From: Streptomyces longisporoflavus
Lineage (GTDB): Bacteria > Actinomycetota > Actinomycetes > Streptomycetales > Streptomycetaceae
Reading direction: 5' to 3'
Assembly: GCF_014649775.1 (NCBI RefSeq)
Contig: NZ_BMTR01000007.1
Span: 248,001 to 312,000, forward strand
DNA: 64,000 bases
The position numbers were made by a program, and so were the translations under genes. The notes under the pieces were generated by a model. It was not told where the DNA came from and searched no databases. It was given only the letters and a program-made list of their open reading frames with translations. Positions 42,196-50,654 of the stretch are shown in pieces (the stretch's first letter is position 1; the number at the start of each line of letters is the position of its first letter).

Positions 42196-42708
42196 ATGAC
42201 AGAAACGCTGCTCGCCCGGGCCCTCGTCGAGGAGGCCACCAAGAAGTCGGGCCTCATCTGGGTGCGCGGCGACGAACCGGCGCGCGCGCTGTGGCACGTA
42301 TGGCACGAGGGCGCGGCGCACCTCGTGGGCGACGGTCCCGGCGAGCAGCCGCTGCCGGGTCTCGTCGACGGCGCCACCGCCGAAGTGACCGTACGCAGCA
42401 AGGACAAGGGCGGCCGTCTCATCGCCTGGACGGCGCGCGTGACGGAGCTCGCGCCGCGCTCCGAGGCGTGGGAGGCGGCCGTCGCCGAGCTCAAGGGCAA
42501 GCGTCTGAACGCACCCGACGGCGAGCGGATGCCGCAGCGCTGGGCCGACGAGTGCCGGGTCCTCAGGCTCACCCCGCAGGACATCAGCACCGAGCTGCCC
42601 GACGGGTCCCTCGCGGCTGCGCCTTTGCCGACCCCGGCGACCACCCGGCAGCCGGTGCCGGAAGGGCTGCCCCGGCTGTTGTTCAAGCGCAAGAAGCGGC
42701 GCGGCTAG
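42196..42708 (+). CDS. conserved hypothetical protein
   Basis: 170-residue protein, MTETLLARALVEEATKKSG, with GLIWVRGDEPARALWHVWHEG and GGRLIAWTARVTEL segments that suggest a split-barrel (PNPOx-like) fold as in FMN or F420 binding proteins, without the full motif. Ends in a basic tail LLFKRKKRRG. Role unknown. It lies 34 bases after corA but has its own leaderless-type promoter. Confidence 0.75.
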   Translation: MTETLLARALVEEATKKSGLIWVRGDEPARALWHVWHEGAAHLVGDGPGEQPLPGLVDGATAEVTVRSKDKGGRLIAWTARVTELAPRSEAWEAAVAELKGKRLNAPDGERMPQRWADECRVLRLTPQDISTELPDGSLAAAPLPTPATTRQPVPEGLPRLLFKRKKRRG

Positions 42709-42795
42709 CGCGTCCGCGCGCCCCCGGGTCCTCAGGCACGCAGGCCCTCAGCCACGCAGACCCTCGGGAGCGGGGCAGCTCAGGACTGGGGCAGC

Positions 42796-43569
42796 TCAGG
42801 ACTGGGGCAGCTGTTCGCCGTAGTCCACCATCTCGTCCTTCTCCGGCTCACTGAGTGTGAAGTCCCTGCCCCAGTCGCTGAGCCGGAGCGTGCCCGCGTC
42901 GCCCGCGCGCTCCAGGCGCAGCGGGTAGGGCTTGCCCTTGAGGGAGACGTCCAGGGTGCCGCCCGCGCCCTCGTCGCCGTTGATCTCGATGCTCGGTTTG
43001 CCGTCCGTCGTGCCGCGGTCCCCGACGGCGAGCTTGCCGTGCAGGGCGAGCATGCCCGCCAGGAGGTCGTCCTTGTCCGTGAAGCCGCTCAGCTGCCGGT
43101 AGGCCGCGTCCTCCTCGGGGACCTTCACGTACTTGCCGTCGAGCTTGGCCGCGGCCTGGTCGTCCGCCGTGCCGGGCTTCTCGCCGTCCTTGGCCTCCTC
43201 GTGGGTCCAGAAGGCGGAGTCGGCCTTGAGGAAGAGGTGCTTGCCGACGCGAAGCAGCTGGAAGGTCTCGCCCTTCGAGGTGACAGACCCGGTGCCGCCC
43301 TCGTCCTTCAGGCGCATGTCGAGCTTGTACGTATGGCCCTTGCTGACCAGATTGCCGGAGAGGCGCACCGCGGACGCGGCGTCGGCGGCGGCGCGGGTCT
43401 TGCTCTGGATCTTCGCGGCGGAGAGCTTGCCCATGCCGTTCGTGCCCGCGTCCGGGTCCTCCTCGCTGCTGCACCCGGTGAGACCGGTGACCGCCACCAC
43501 GAGACCCGCGCACATCGCGCTCACGAGTGCTGTCCTGCGGATGCGGCGGACCGGGTAAATCGCTGACAC
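42796..43569 (-). CDS. secreted lipoprotein, paralogue of the lipoprotein beside adnA
   Basis: 257-residue lipoprotein: basic start, hydrophobic core and lipobox LTGC (about residue 33), then SSEEDPDAG. Shared with the 953-1648 protein: SAAKIQSKTRAAADAASAVR versus SADKIAKKAADASKDAGSFK, FLKADSAFWT versus YMKGDAAYWK, and the C-terminal pattern (TLRLSDWGRDFTL versus TMYFSDYGKSVAV). The fold is probably an antiparallel beta half-barrel as in LppX/LprG-type lipid carriers, but function is unknown. GTG 43569 start. It faces away from the MgtE-like gene. Confidence 0.85.
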   Translation of the reverse strand: MSAIYPVRRIRRTALVSAMCAGLVVAVTGLTGCSSEEDPDAGTNGMGKLSAAKIQSKTRAAADAASAVRLSGNLVSKGHTYKLDMRLKDEGGTGSVTSKGETFQLLRVGKHLFLKADSAFWTHEEAKDGEKPGTADDQAAAKLDGKYVKVPEEDAAYRQLSGFTDKDDLLAGMLALHGKLAVGDRGTTDGKPSIEINGDEGAGGTLDVSLKGKPYPLRLERAGDAGTLRLSDWGRDFTLSEPEKDEMVDYGEQLPQS

Positions 43570-43762
43570 AGGGGGCGCTGCCTCTCGTGGGGACGACGGC
43601 TACGGCTACGGCAGTACGGCAGCGTACCCGTGCTGACTAGCTGCTTCGGCGTCAGTCCGGCCGGACGCACCGCCGGGGCGTATCCGACCGGGACGGGCTA
43701 GCCTGAAGCCCGCATTACGGGACAGAGCGGCATAGAAGCTATGAGCAAGGGAGGCGTGTGTG

Positions 43763-45037
43763 ATGGCGGCGAGCGCCACCCGGGTCTTCGTCTCGCATCT
43801 GGCAGGTACCGCGGTCTTCGACCCGAACGGCGACCAGGTCGGCCGCGTGCGCGACCTGGTCGCGACGCTCCGGGTGCAGCGCAGGCCGCCCCGGCTCCTC
43901 GGCCTGGTCGTCGAGCTGTCCACGCGGCGCCGCATCTTCCTGCCCATGACCCGCGTGACCGGCATCGAGACGGGCCAGGTCATCACCACCGGCGTACTGA
44001 ACGTGCGCCGTTTCGAGCAGCGGCCCACCGAGCGGCTCGTGCTCGGCGAGATGCTCGACCGGCGGGTCAGGCTCGTCGAGACGGGCGAGGAGGTGACCGT
44101 CCTGGACGTGGCGGTGCAGCAGCTGCCGGCCCGGCGCGACTGGGAGATCGACCGGGTCTTCGTGCGCAAGGGGAAGCCGGGTGCCTTCCGGCGCAAGGGG
44201 GAGACGCTCACCGTCGAGTGGTCGGCCGTCGACGGATTCGCCGTGGAGGAACACGGTCAGGGCGCCGAGAGCCTGCTCGCCACCTTCGAGCAGCTGCGCC
44301 CCGCCGACCTCGCCAACGTCCTGCACCACCTCACGCCGAAACGGCGGGCCGAGGTGGCTGCCGCGCTCGACGACGACCGGCTCGCCGACGTGCTCGAAGA
44401 GCTCCCCGAGGACGACCAGATCGAGATCCTCGGCAAGCTCAAGGAGGAGCGCGCAGCGGACGTCCTGGAGGCGATGGACCCGGACGACGCCGCCGACCTG
44501 CTCGCCGAGCTGCCCGAGGACGACAAGGAACGGCTGCTCACCCTGATGCAGCCGGACGACGCCGCCGACGTACGGCGCCTGATGGCGTACGAGGAGCGCA
44601 CCGCGGGCGGTCTGATGACGACCGAGCCGATCGTGCTGCGGCCCGACGCGACGATCGCGGACGCGCTCGCGCGGGTGCGCCAGCAGGACCTCTCCCCCGC
44701 GCTCGCCGCGCAGGTCTACGTGTGCCGTCCGCCGGACGAGACGCCGACGGGCAAGTATCTGGGCACCGTGCACTTCCAGCGGCTCCTGCGCGATCCGCCG
44801 TACACGCTGGTCAGCTCGGTCCTCGACGACGATCTGCAGCCCCTCGCCCCGGAGACCGCGCTGCCGCAGGTCGCCGGGTTCTTCGCCACGTACGACATGG
44901 TGGCGGCCCCCGTCGTCGACGAGGGCGGCTCGCTGCTCGGCGCGGTCACGGTCGACGACGTGCTCGACCACATGCTGCCGGACGACTGGCGCGAGACGGA
45001 ATTCCTCCACGAGGAGGTTCCGCGTGCCGCCGGCTGA
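43763..45037 (+). CDS. MgtE N-terminal/CBS-domain protein without channel domain
   Basis: 424-residue cytosolic protein. It starts with a PRC-barrel-like domain (VFVSHLAGTAVFDPNGDQVG), a second one around residues 85-155, then an MgtE_N superhelix (LANVLHHLTPKRRAEVAAAL and repeated LPEDDQIEILGKLKEERAADVLEAMDP), and a CBS pair (AGGLMTTEPIVLRPDATIAD and MVAAPVVDEGGSLLGAVTVD). Full MgtE channels add five membrane helices that are missing here. It may act as a Mg2+ sensor module for the membrane protein encoded next. ATG 43763 chosen with GGGAGG 9 bases upstream; GTG 43760 possible. Confidence 0.9.
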   Translation: MAASATRVFVSHLAGTAVFDPNGDQVGRVRDLVATLRVQRRPPRLLGLVVELSTRRRIFLPMTRVTGIETGQVITTGVLNVRRFEQRPTERLVLGEMLDRRVRLVETGEEVTVLDVAVQQLPARRDWEIDRVFVRKGKPGAFRRKGETLTVEWSAVDGFAVEEHGQGAESLLATFEQLRPADLANVLHHLTPKRRAEVAAALDDDRLADVLEELPEDDQIEILGKLKEERAADVLEAMDPDDAADLLAELPEDDKERLLTLMQPDDAADVRRLMAYEERTAGGLMTTEPIVLRPDATIADALARVRQQDLSPALAAQVYVCRPPDETPTGKYLGTVHFQRLLRDPPYTLVSSVLDDDLQPLAPETALPQVAGFFATYDMVAAPVVDEGGSLLGAVTVDDVLDHMLPDDWRETEFLHEEVPRAAG

Positions 45038-45599
45038 CCGCGAGCGGGACGCCCGCGTCGAGCAGCGGCCCGCGCCCCGCTTCCGGCTCGACCAGCCGCG
45101 GCCGCCGCGCCGCAGGCTCCTGCCGGAGTACGACCCCGAGGCGTTCGGGCGGCTCTCGGAGCGGATCGCGCGGTTTCTGGGCACCGGGCGCTTCATCGTC
45201 TGGATGACGGTCACCATCACCGTCTGGGTCGTCTGGAACGTCACGGTCCCCGACCCCCTGCGCTTCGACCCGTTCCCCTTCCTGTTCCTGACCCTGGCGC
45301 TGTCCTTGCAGGCGTCCTACGCGGCGCCCCTGATCCTGCTCGCGCAGAACCGGCAGGACGACCGGGACCGGGTCAACCTCGAACAGGACCGCAAGCAGAA
45401 CGAACGCGCGATCGCGGACACCGAGTACCTGAGCCGCGAGATCGCCTCGCTGCGCATGGGGCTCGGCGAGGTCGCCACCCGCGACTGGATCCGTTCCGAA
45501 CTCCAGGACCTGGTCAGGGAGCTGGAGGAGCAGCGGAAGGGGAGCCGCGTCGTATTCCCCGCCGAGGAGAGCGGCGGGCGTGATGTAGGCGACCGTTGA
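45024..45599 (+). CDS. DUF1003 membrane protein
   Basis: 191-residue protein with a proline/arginine-rich N-terminus, two membrane helices (FIVWMTVTITVWVVWNV and PFLFLTLALSLQASYAAPLIL) and the DUF1003 signature QASYAAPLILLAQNRQDDRD followed by a coiled-coil-like charged C-terminus. Function not established. GTG 45024 overlaps the upstream stop by 14 bases, so it is coupled to the MgtE-like sensor protein. Confidence 0.92.
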   Translation: MPPADRERDARVEQRPAPRFRLDQPRPPRRRLLPEYDPEAFGRLSERIARFLGTGRFIVWMTVTITVWVVWNVTVPDPLRFDPFPFLFLTLALSLQASYAAPLILLAQNRQDDRDRVNLEQDRKQNERAIADTEYLSREIASLRMGLGEVATRDWIRSELQDLVRELEEQRKGSRVVFPAEESGGRDVGDR

Positions 45600-45630
45600 C
45601 GGCTCTTTCCGACGCGGGGTTACCGCGCCG

Positions 45631-45636
45631 TACTAT
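45631..45636 (+). promoter_or_regulatory. -10 box for leaderless mrp mRNA
   Basis: TACTAT seven bases before ATG 45644, a good -10 match. No Shine-Dalgarno upstream of the ATG. Confidence 0.6.
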
Positions 45637-45643
45637 CGGTTGT

Positions 45644-46777
45644 ATGGCTACGGAAGACGCGGTGCGTGAAGCACTGGCGACGGTGAACGACCCCGAGATC
45701 CATCGACCCATCACCGAGTTGGGGATGGTCAAATCGGTAGATATCTCCCCTGATGGGGTGGTAGCGGTCACCGTGTACCTCACGGTCTCCGGGTGCCCGA
45801 TGCGCGAGACCATCACGAAGAACGTGACCGACGCGGTCGCCGCCGTCGAAGGCGTCACGCGCGTCGACGTCACGCTCGACGTGATGAGCGACGAGCAGCG
45901 CAAGGAGCTGGCGAGCGCGCTGCGCGGCGGCACCGCCGAGCGCGAGGTCCCCTTCGCCAAGCCCGGCTCGCTCACCCGTGTCTACGCCGTCGCGTCCGGC
46001 AAGGGCGGCGTCGGCAAGTCCTCGGTGACGGTGAACCTCGCGGCCGCGATGGCGGCGGACGGCCTGAAGGTCGGCGTCGTGGACGCGGACATCTACGGCC
46101 ACTCCGTCCCCCGGATGCTGGGCGCGGACGGCAAGCCGACCCAGGTCGAGGACATGATCATGCCGCCGTCGGCGAACGGCGTGAAGGTCATCTCGATCGG
46201 CATGTTCACGCCGGGCAACGCCCCCGTCGTATGGCGCGGCCCGATGCTCCACCGCGCCCTCCAGCAGTTCCTCGCGGACGTCTTCTGGGGCGACCTCGAC
46301 GTCCTGCTCCTCGACCTGCCGCCGGGCACCGGCGACATCGCGATCTCCGTGGCCCAGCTGGTCCCGAACGCCGAGATCCTCGTCGTCACGACGCCCCAGC
46401 AGGCCGCGGCCGAGGTCGCCGAGCGCGCGGGCTCCATCGCGGTGCAGACCCACCAGAAGATCGTCGGCGTCGTCGAGAACATGGCCGGTCTGCCCTGCCC
46501 GCACTGCGGCGAGATGGTCGACGTCTTCGGCACGGGCGGCGGCCAGCGCGTCGCCGAGGGCCTCACGAAGACGACGGGCGCCAACGTCCCGGTCCTCGGC
46601 TCCATCCCGATCGACGTCCGGCTGCGCGAGGGCGGCGACGAGGGCAAGCCGGTCGTCCTGACGGACCCCGACTCCCCGGCCGGCTCGGCGCTGCGCACCA
46701 TCGCGGGCAAGCTGGGCGGCCGTCAGCGCGGCCTCGCGGGCATGACCCTGGGGATCACCCCGCGCAACAAGTTCTGA
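45644..46777 (+). CDS. mrp: Mrp/ApbC-type P-loop iron-sulphur carrier ATPase
   Basis: 377-residue protein with an N-terminal MIP18/DUF59 domain (NDPEIHRPITELGMVKSVDI) and a MinD-like ATPase: deviant Walker A ASGKGGVGKSS at about 125, DADIYGHSVPRML, and LLDLPPGTGD. The CxxC motif LPCPHCGEM (about 285) is where dimeric Mrp proteins bridge a 4Fe-4S cluster. It delivers Fe-S clusters to apoproteins. Start ATG 45644 gives the family N-terminus (MATEDAVREAL). Followed by a strong terminator. Confidence 0.95.
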   Translation: MATEDAVREALATVNDPEIHRPITELGMVKSVDISPDGVVAVTVYLTVSGCPMRETITKNVTDAVAAVEGVTRVDVTLDVMSDEQRKELASALRGGTAEREVPFAKPGSLTRVYAVASGKGGVGKSSVTVNLAAAMAADGLKVGVVDADIYGHSVPRMLGADGKPTQVEDMIMPPSANGVKVISIGMFTPGNAPVVWRGPMLHRALQQFLADVFWGDLDVLLLDLPPGTGDIAISVAQLVPNAEILVVTTPQQAAAEVAERAGSIAVQTHQKIVGVVENMAGLPCPHCGEMVDVFGTGGGQRVAEGLTKTTGANVPVLGSIPIDVRLREGGDEGKPVVLTDPDSPAGSALRTIAGKLGGRQRGLAGMTLGITPRNKF

Positions 46778-46798
46778 GGCCTTCCACGGGCCTTTGCC

Positions 46799-46849
46799 GT
46801 ACGCCGATGGGGGCGCCGCTCGTCATGAGCGGCGCCCCCATCGGCGTAC
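46799..46849. terminator. 23-base-pair perfect hairpin terminator
   Basis: GTACGCCGATGGGGGCGCCG... pairs without mismatch over 23 bases around a GTCAT loop, between the convergent mrp gene and the next minus-strand gene. Confidence 0.95.
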
Positions 46850-46867
46850 CCGCGTGTGCGGGAGTCG

Positions 46868-47539
46868 CTAGCCGGCGTACTCGTGGATGTCCTTGACCAC
46901 CGAGAAGCCGAGGCCGTACGCGCTCATGCCGCGTCCGTAGGCGCCCAGGTGCACGCCCTCCTCGGTGGAACCGGCAAGCACCCAGCCGAACTCGGACTCG
47001 CGGTAGTGGAACGAGGTCGGCACCCCGTCCACCGGGAGCGAGAGCGTCGACCAGTCCTCGCCCTGGAGGTCGTCCGCGAGGACCCAGGCCGTCTCGGTCT
47101 GCTGGTCCAGCCAGTCGTCGCGCAGGGTGTGGTCCATCTGGCTGGGCCAGGTGAAGGTCAGCAGCCCCACTCCGGCGAGCCAGGCCGCGGACGACACCGA
47201 CGTCGCCTCCAGGAGGCCCGTGCCGTCCGGGCTGCGCCGCACCGGGTTGGCCGCGACGGTCACCACGGCCGCGAAGCGCTCCTTGTCGCTGTTCCCGAAG
47301 GGCCCGTCACTCCGTACCGACGGCTCATCGCCGTGCCCGATGGAGCCGTGCTCCACCGTGCCGTCCGCGGCGGTTCCGACCTGCATCAGCCAGCGCTCGC
47401 CCGTGAAGGCCTCGTCGAGGCCGTACCAGGGGAAGGGCGCCAGCAGATAGCTGTCGACCGTGCGCCGGGCGGAGGGCATCGCTTCTGCGGTGCCGCCCGC
47501 GGCCGGCGCCTGTGCGCCTACGCGACTTGTCGTCTCCAT
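46868..47539 (-). CDS. conserved hypothetical protein
   Basis: 223-residue soluble protein beginning METTSRVGAQAPAAGG, with ARRTVDSYLLAPFPWYGLDE and repeated strands such as GFSVVKDIHEYAG. No domain recognised. ATG 47539 has GGAGGCGGCCGGGTAC upstream. It follows tatB on the same strand with a 186-base gap. Confidence 0.75.
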   Translation of the reverse strand: METTSRVGAQAPAAGGTAEAMPSARRTVDSYLLAPFPWYGLDEAFTGERWLMQVGTAADGTVEHGSIGHGDEPSVRSDGPFGNSDKERFAAVVTVAANPVRRSPDGTGLLEATSVSSAAWLAGVGLLTFTWPSQMDHTLRDDWLDQQTETAWVLADDLQGEDWSTLSLPVDGVPTSFHYRESEFGWVLAGSTEEGVHLGAYGRGMSAYGLGFSVVKDIHEYAG

Positions 47540-47725
47540 GTACCCGGCCGCCTCCTCGTTCTCATCGGTCCGCAGGGCCCGCCCCCCTCGGGCGTCCTCA
47601 GCCGGACAACAAGGCAGGATAGCCACACCCGTTCCGGAACCCGGGACACCGGTAGGCGTACGAGTGTCTCGAATCACGTGCATGGGGGCGCGTTCAGGGG
47701 CGGGCCGGGCGTGCCGCGGAGGAGG

Positions 47726-48217
47726 TCAGGTGGCGTCCGCGTCGTACGGCGGGTGGTCGGCCGGGGCGGCGCTTCCCGGCTTCTTGTCCATGTCGATACG
47801 GTCCCCGCGGCCGTCCTTCTTGGCCATGTCGACACGGCTTCCGGAGGCGCCGGACGCGCTGTCCGTGCCGGTCGCGCCGTCGGAGGATTCACTCTCACGC
47901 CCGTGGACGGCGTCCGTGACCTCGGCCATCTCCTTCTTGAGATCGAAGCCGTTCCGGATTTCCTTCAGACCGAGCTCGTCGTTGTCGAGCTGCTTGCGGA
48001 TGAAGGTCTTCGGATTCAGGTCCTCGAACTCGAAGTCCTTGAATTCCGGGCCGAGTTCGCTGCGTATATCGGCCTTGGCGCTGTCCGAGAATTCGCGGAT
48101 CTTACGGATGGTGCGGGAGGCGTCCTGAATCAGCTTGGGCAGCTTGTCCGGGCCGAAAACGAGCACAGCGAGGATGACCAGCGCCACTACCTCGAGCGGG
48201 CCAATGTCTGAGAACAC
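47726..48217 (-). CDS. tatB: TatB twin-arginine translocase subunit
   Basis: 163-residue TatB: VFSDIGPLEVVALVILAVLVFGPDKLPKL, the conserved F-G-P-x-K-L-P hinge after one membrane helix, then an amphipathic helix (IQDASRTIRKIREF) and a long polar tail. Part of the Tat export system. GTG 48217 follows AAGGAGCTCAAG. Located downstream of the HtrA gene, 82 bases apart, as in the M. tuberculosis sigE-rseA-htrA-tatB cluster. Confidence 0.94.
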   Translation of the reverse strand: MFSDIGPLEVVALVILAVLVFGPDKLPKLIQDASRTIRKIREFSDSAKADIRSELGPEFKDFEFEDLNPKTFIRKQLDNDELGLKEIRNGFDLKKEMAEVTDAVHGRESESSDGATGTDSASGASGSRVDMAKKDGRGDRIDMDKKPGSAAPADHPPYDADAT

Positions 48218-48299
48218 CTTGAGCTCCTTGCCATCCGGACCGGGTCCACGGTACCCGGCGTTCCTGTCCGTCCGGTAGCCGCTGGGCGACAGACGTGGA

Positions 48300-50528
48300 T
48301 CAGTTCCCGCCCGAAGCGCCGAGCACGAGCGTCACTTTCCGGTCCTTTCCCGCGCGCTGGACCGTCAATTCGAGGCTGTCCTTCGGCCGATGGGCCCGGA
48401 TCTTGACGATGAGCTCGTCGCCGGAGTGGATTCGCCGGCCGTCCACCTCGGTGATGACGTCGCCCGGCTTGATTCCGGCGCGGTCGCCGGGGCCGCCCTT
48501 GTTCACGGCGGGGCCGCCGTCCTGGCCCTTGTCGCCGACGCGGGCGCCGTCGCCCGTGTACTCCATGTCGAGCGTGACACCGATCACAGGGTGCGTGGCC
48601 TTGCCGGTGTTGATCAGCTCTTCGGCGACGCGTTTGCCCTGGTTGATGGGGATGGCGAAGCCGAGCCCTATCGAACCGGACTGTCCGCCGCCGGGCTCCG
48701 AGCTGTCGTCGGCGGAGCGGATGGCGCTGTTGATGCCGATGACGTGGGCCTCGGAGTCGACGAGGGGGCCGCCGGAGTTGCCGGGGTTGATGGGAGCGTC
48801 GGTCTGCAGCGCGTCGACATAGCTGATGTCGCTGCCGTCGCCCTTCTCCCCGCCCGCGGTGATGGGGCGCTCCTTGGCGCTGATGATGCCGGAGGTGACG
48901 GTGTTCTCCAGGTCGAAGGGGGCGCCGATGGCGACGACGGGGTCGCCCACCTGGACGTTCTCGGAGTTGCCGAGGGGCAGCGGGTTGAGTCCGCGCACCC
49001 CGGAGACCTTGACCACGGCGAGGTCGTACCCGGAGTCGCGTCCGATGACCTCCGCCTTGGCGGTCTCGCCGCCGCTGAAGGTCACCGATATCTCGCCGCC
49101 GGTGCCCGCGGGCTCGACGACGTGGTTGTTGGTGAGGATGTGGCCCTTGCCGTCGAGCACGAAGCCGGTGCCGGTGCCTTGCGCGTCGTCGCCGCTGACG
49201 TGCAGGGTCACGACGCCGGGCAGGGAGCTCGCCGCGATCCCGGCGACGCTGTCCTTGGCCCTGGCCTTGTCCTCCGTCTTGGCCTGCGGCAGCTCGATGT
49301 CCGTACCGCCGCCGTTCCGCTCCAGATAAGCGCCGAGCGCTCCGCCGATCCCGCCGGCCACAAGCGCGATCACGGCAATCCCGACCAGAATCCCCCGCCG
49401 GGCCCGCTTCTTCTGCTTCACCTCATCAACAGGAACGGCCCCGCTCTGCTGGAGGGGCGCGTTCCAGGGGTCGTAGGGCTGACGGGGCGGGGCGGGGGGC
49501 GCGGGTGCGGGTGCGGGTGGTGCGGGCTGGGGCTGGGGCTGTTGCTGCGGTACGGGCTGGGGGTGGGGGTGGGTCTGCGGCTGCGGGGTGCCGTGGGGCG
49601 GGGTGCCGCTGTGGGCCGCTGGCGGGAGCTGGGTGCCGTGGGCAGGGGTCGCCGCCGGGTGCTGTACGGGCGGGGCGGGGGCCCAGGGTCCGGGCTCGCC
49701 GTAGGGAGGGGTGCTGTACGGATCGGGGTCGTGCAGCGGGCGGGGCCGGTCGGCGGAGGCGTCGGCCGGGGTTGTCGCGGGGGCGGCCGGGATGACGTCG
49801 GCGTGCGCCGCGATGCCCGAAGTCGCCGCGGTGGCTCCTGCACCGCCCGGCACAGGCCCGGCATCCGGCGCGGATGCGGAGCCGACTCCGGGACCAGTCC
49901 CCTGCGCGGAAGCGGCCGCAGGACCAGCACCGGCCGCAGACGCAAGCCCATCTCCGCGCTCGGAGTCGCCGTCCGGCAGAGGCTGGGCACCCGGCACGGA
50001 CACATGCCCCGCCGCAGGCTCGGCACCCGCCACAGAGGCCGCCCCCGGCATAGACGCAGCCGCAGGCTCGGTCCCTGGCGCAGACGCACCCGCAGGCCCG
50101 GCACCCGGCACAGACGCACCCGCAGGCTCGGCACCCTGCGCAGACGCGGCCACAGGCCCAGCCCCCGGCGCAAGCGTGGAACCAGACTCGGCGCCCGGCG
50201 CAGGCGCGGACGCAGGCCCAGCCCCCGGCACAGACGCAGACCCCGCTACAGGCCCCGCCCCCGGCACAGACACACCCGCAAGTCCAGCCCCCGGCGCAGA
50301 CGCACCCGCAGGCCCAGCCCCCGGCGCAAGCGCGGAGCCAGACTCGGGGCCCGGCGCAGGCGCGGACGCAGGCCCCGCGTCAGGCGAAGGGGCCGTGCCC
50401 GGTGGCTGTGCCGGGGGGTTTGCCGCGGCCAGGGTGAAGTCGCCGGACGTGTCTTCCGCTCGCCCGGCGGCGTCTGCCGACCTGGGGCGGCTCCACCACT
50501 TCGCCTTCGTGGGCTTGCCCTCGTCCAT
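48300..50528 (-). CDS. htrA: HtrA/DegP-type membrane serine protease with PDZ domain and long repetitive cytosolic region
   Basis: 742 residues. The first 300 or so are Pro/Ala/Gly repeats (GAGPAGASAPG types). A second proline/glutamine-rich stretch follows (HPHPQPVPQQQPQPQPAP), then one membrane helix (ILVGIAVIALVAGGIGGAL, about 380). The extracellular trypsin-like domain has His in LTNNHVVEP (about 468), Asp in SGYDLAVVKV (about 500) and Ser in INPGNSGGP (about 583). A PDZ domain closes the protein (PGDRAGIKPGDVITEVDG). It degrades damaged envelope proteins under stress. ATG 50528 has GGGGAGAGC before it. It lies downstream of sigma and anti-sigma genes. Confidence 0.93.
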   Translation of the reverse strand: MDEGKPTKAKWWSRPRSADAAGRAEDTSGDFTLAAANPPAQPPGTAPSPDAGPASAPAPGPESGSALAPGAGPAGASAPGAGLAGVSVPGAGPVAGSASVPGAGPASAPAPGAESGSTLAPGAGPVAASAQGAEPAGASVPGAGPAGASAPGTEPAAASMPGAASVAGAEPAAGHVSVPGAQPLPDGDSERGDGLASAAGAGPAAASAQGTGPGVGSASAPDAGPVPGGAGATAATSGIAAHADVIPAAPATTPADASADRPRPLHDPDPYSTPPYGEPGPWAPAPPVQHPAATPAHGTQLPPAAHSGTPPHGTPQPQTHPHPQPVPQQQPQPQPAPPAPAPAPPAPPRQPYDPWNAPLQQSGAVPVDEVKQKKRARRGILVGIAVIALVAGGIGGALGAYLERNGGGTDIELPQAKTEDKARAKDSVAGIAASSLPGVVTLHVSGDDAQGTGTGFVLDGKGHILTNNHVVEPAGTGGEISVTFSGGETAKAEVIGRDSGYDLAVVKVSGVRGLNPLPLGNSENVQVGDPVVAIGAPFDLENTVTSGIISAKERPITAGGEKGDGSDISYVDALQTDAPINPGNSGGPLVDSEAHVIGINSAIRSADDSSEPGGGQSGSIGLGFAIPINQGKRVAEELINTGKATHPVIGVTLDMEYTGDGARVGDKGQDGGPAVNKGGPGDRAGIKPGDVITEVDGRRIHSGDELIVKIRAHRPKDSLELTVQRAGKDRKVTLVLGASGGN
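49840..50400 (-). repeat. tandem repeats coding for Pro/Ala/Gly region of HtrA
   Basis: About 560 bases of 36- to 45-base related units (for example CCCGGCACAGACGCACCCGC and variants) encode GAxPAxASxPGA-type repeats. Copies are near-identical around 50060-50340, so the tract is recent and probably unstable. Confidence 0.9.
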
Positions 50529-50654
50529 GCTCTCCCCACACCTGGCCTACGGCGGACGCCGTTCACGTGCTCAACTCCGCGCCCGCCACAAGCCTCGGGC
50601 AGGCACGGCCCACCCAGGATTCAACCAGGTTCCCGCGCCGAAGCGCAGAGCACG

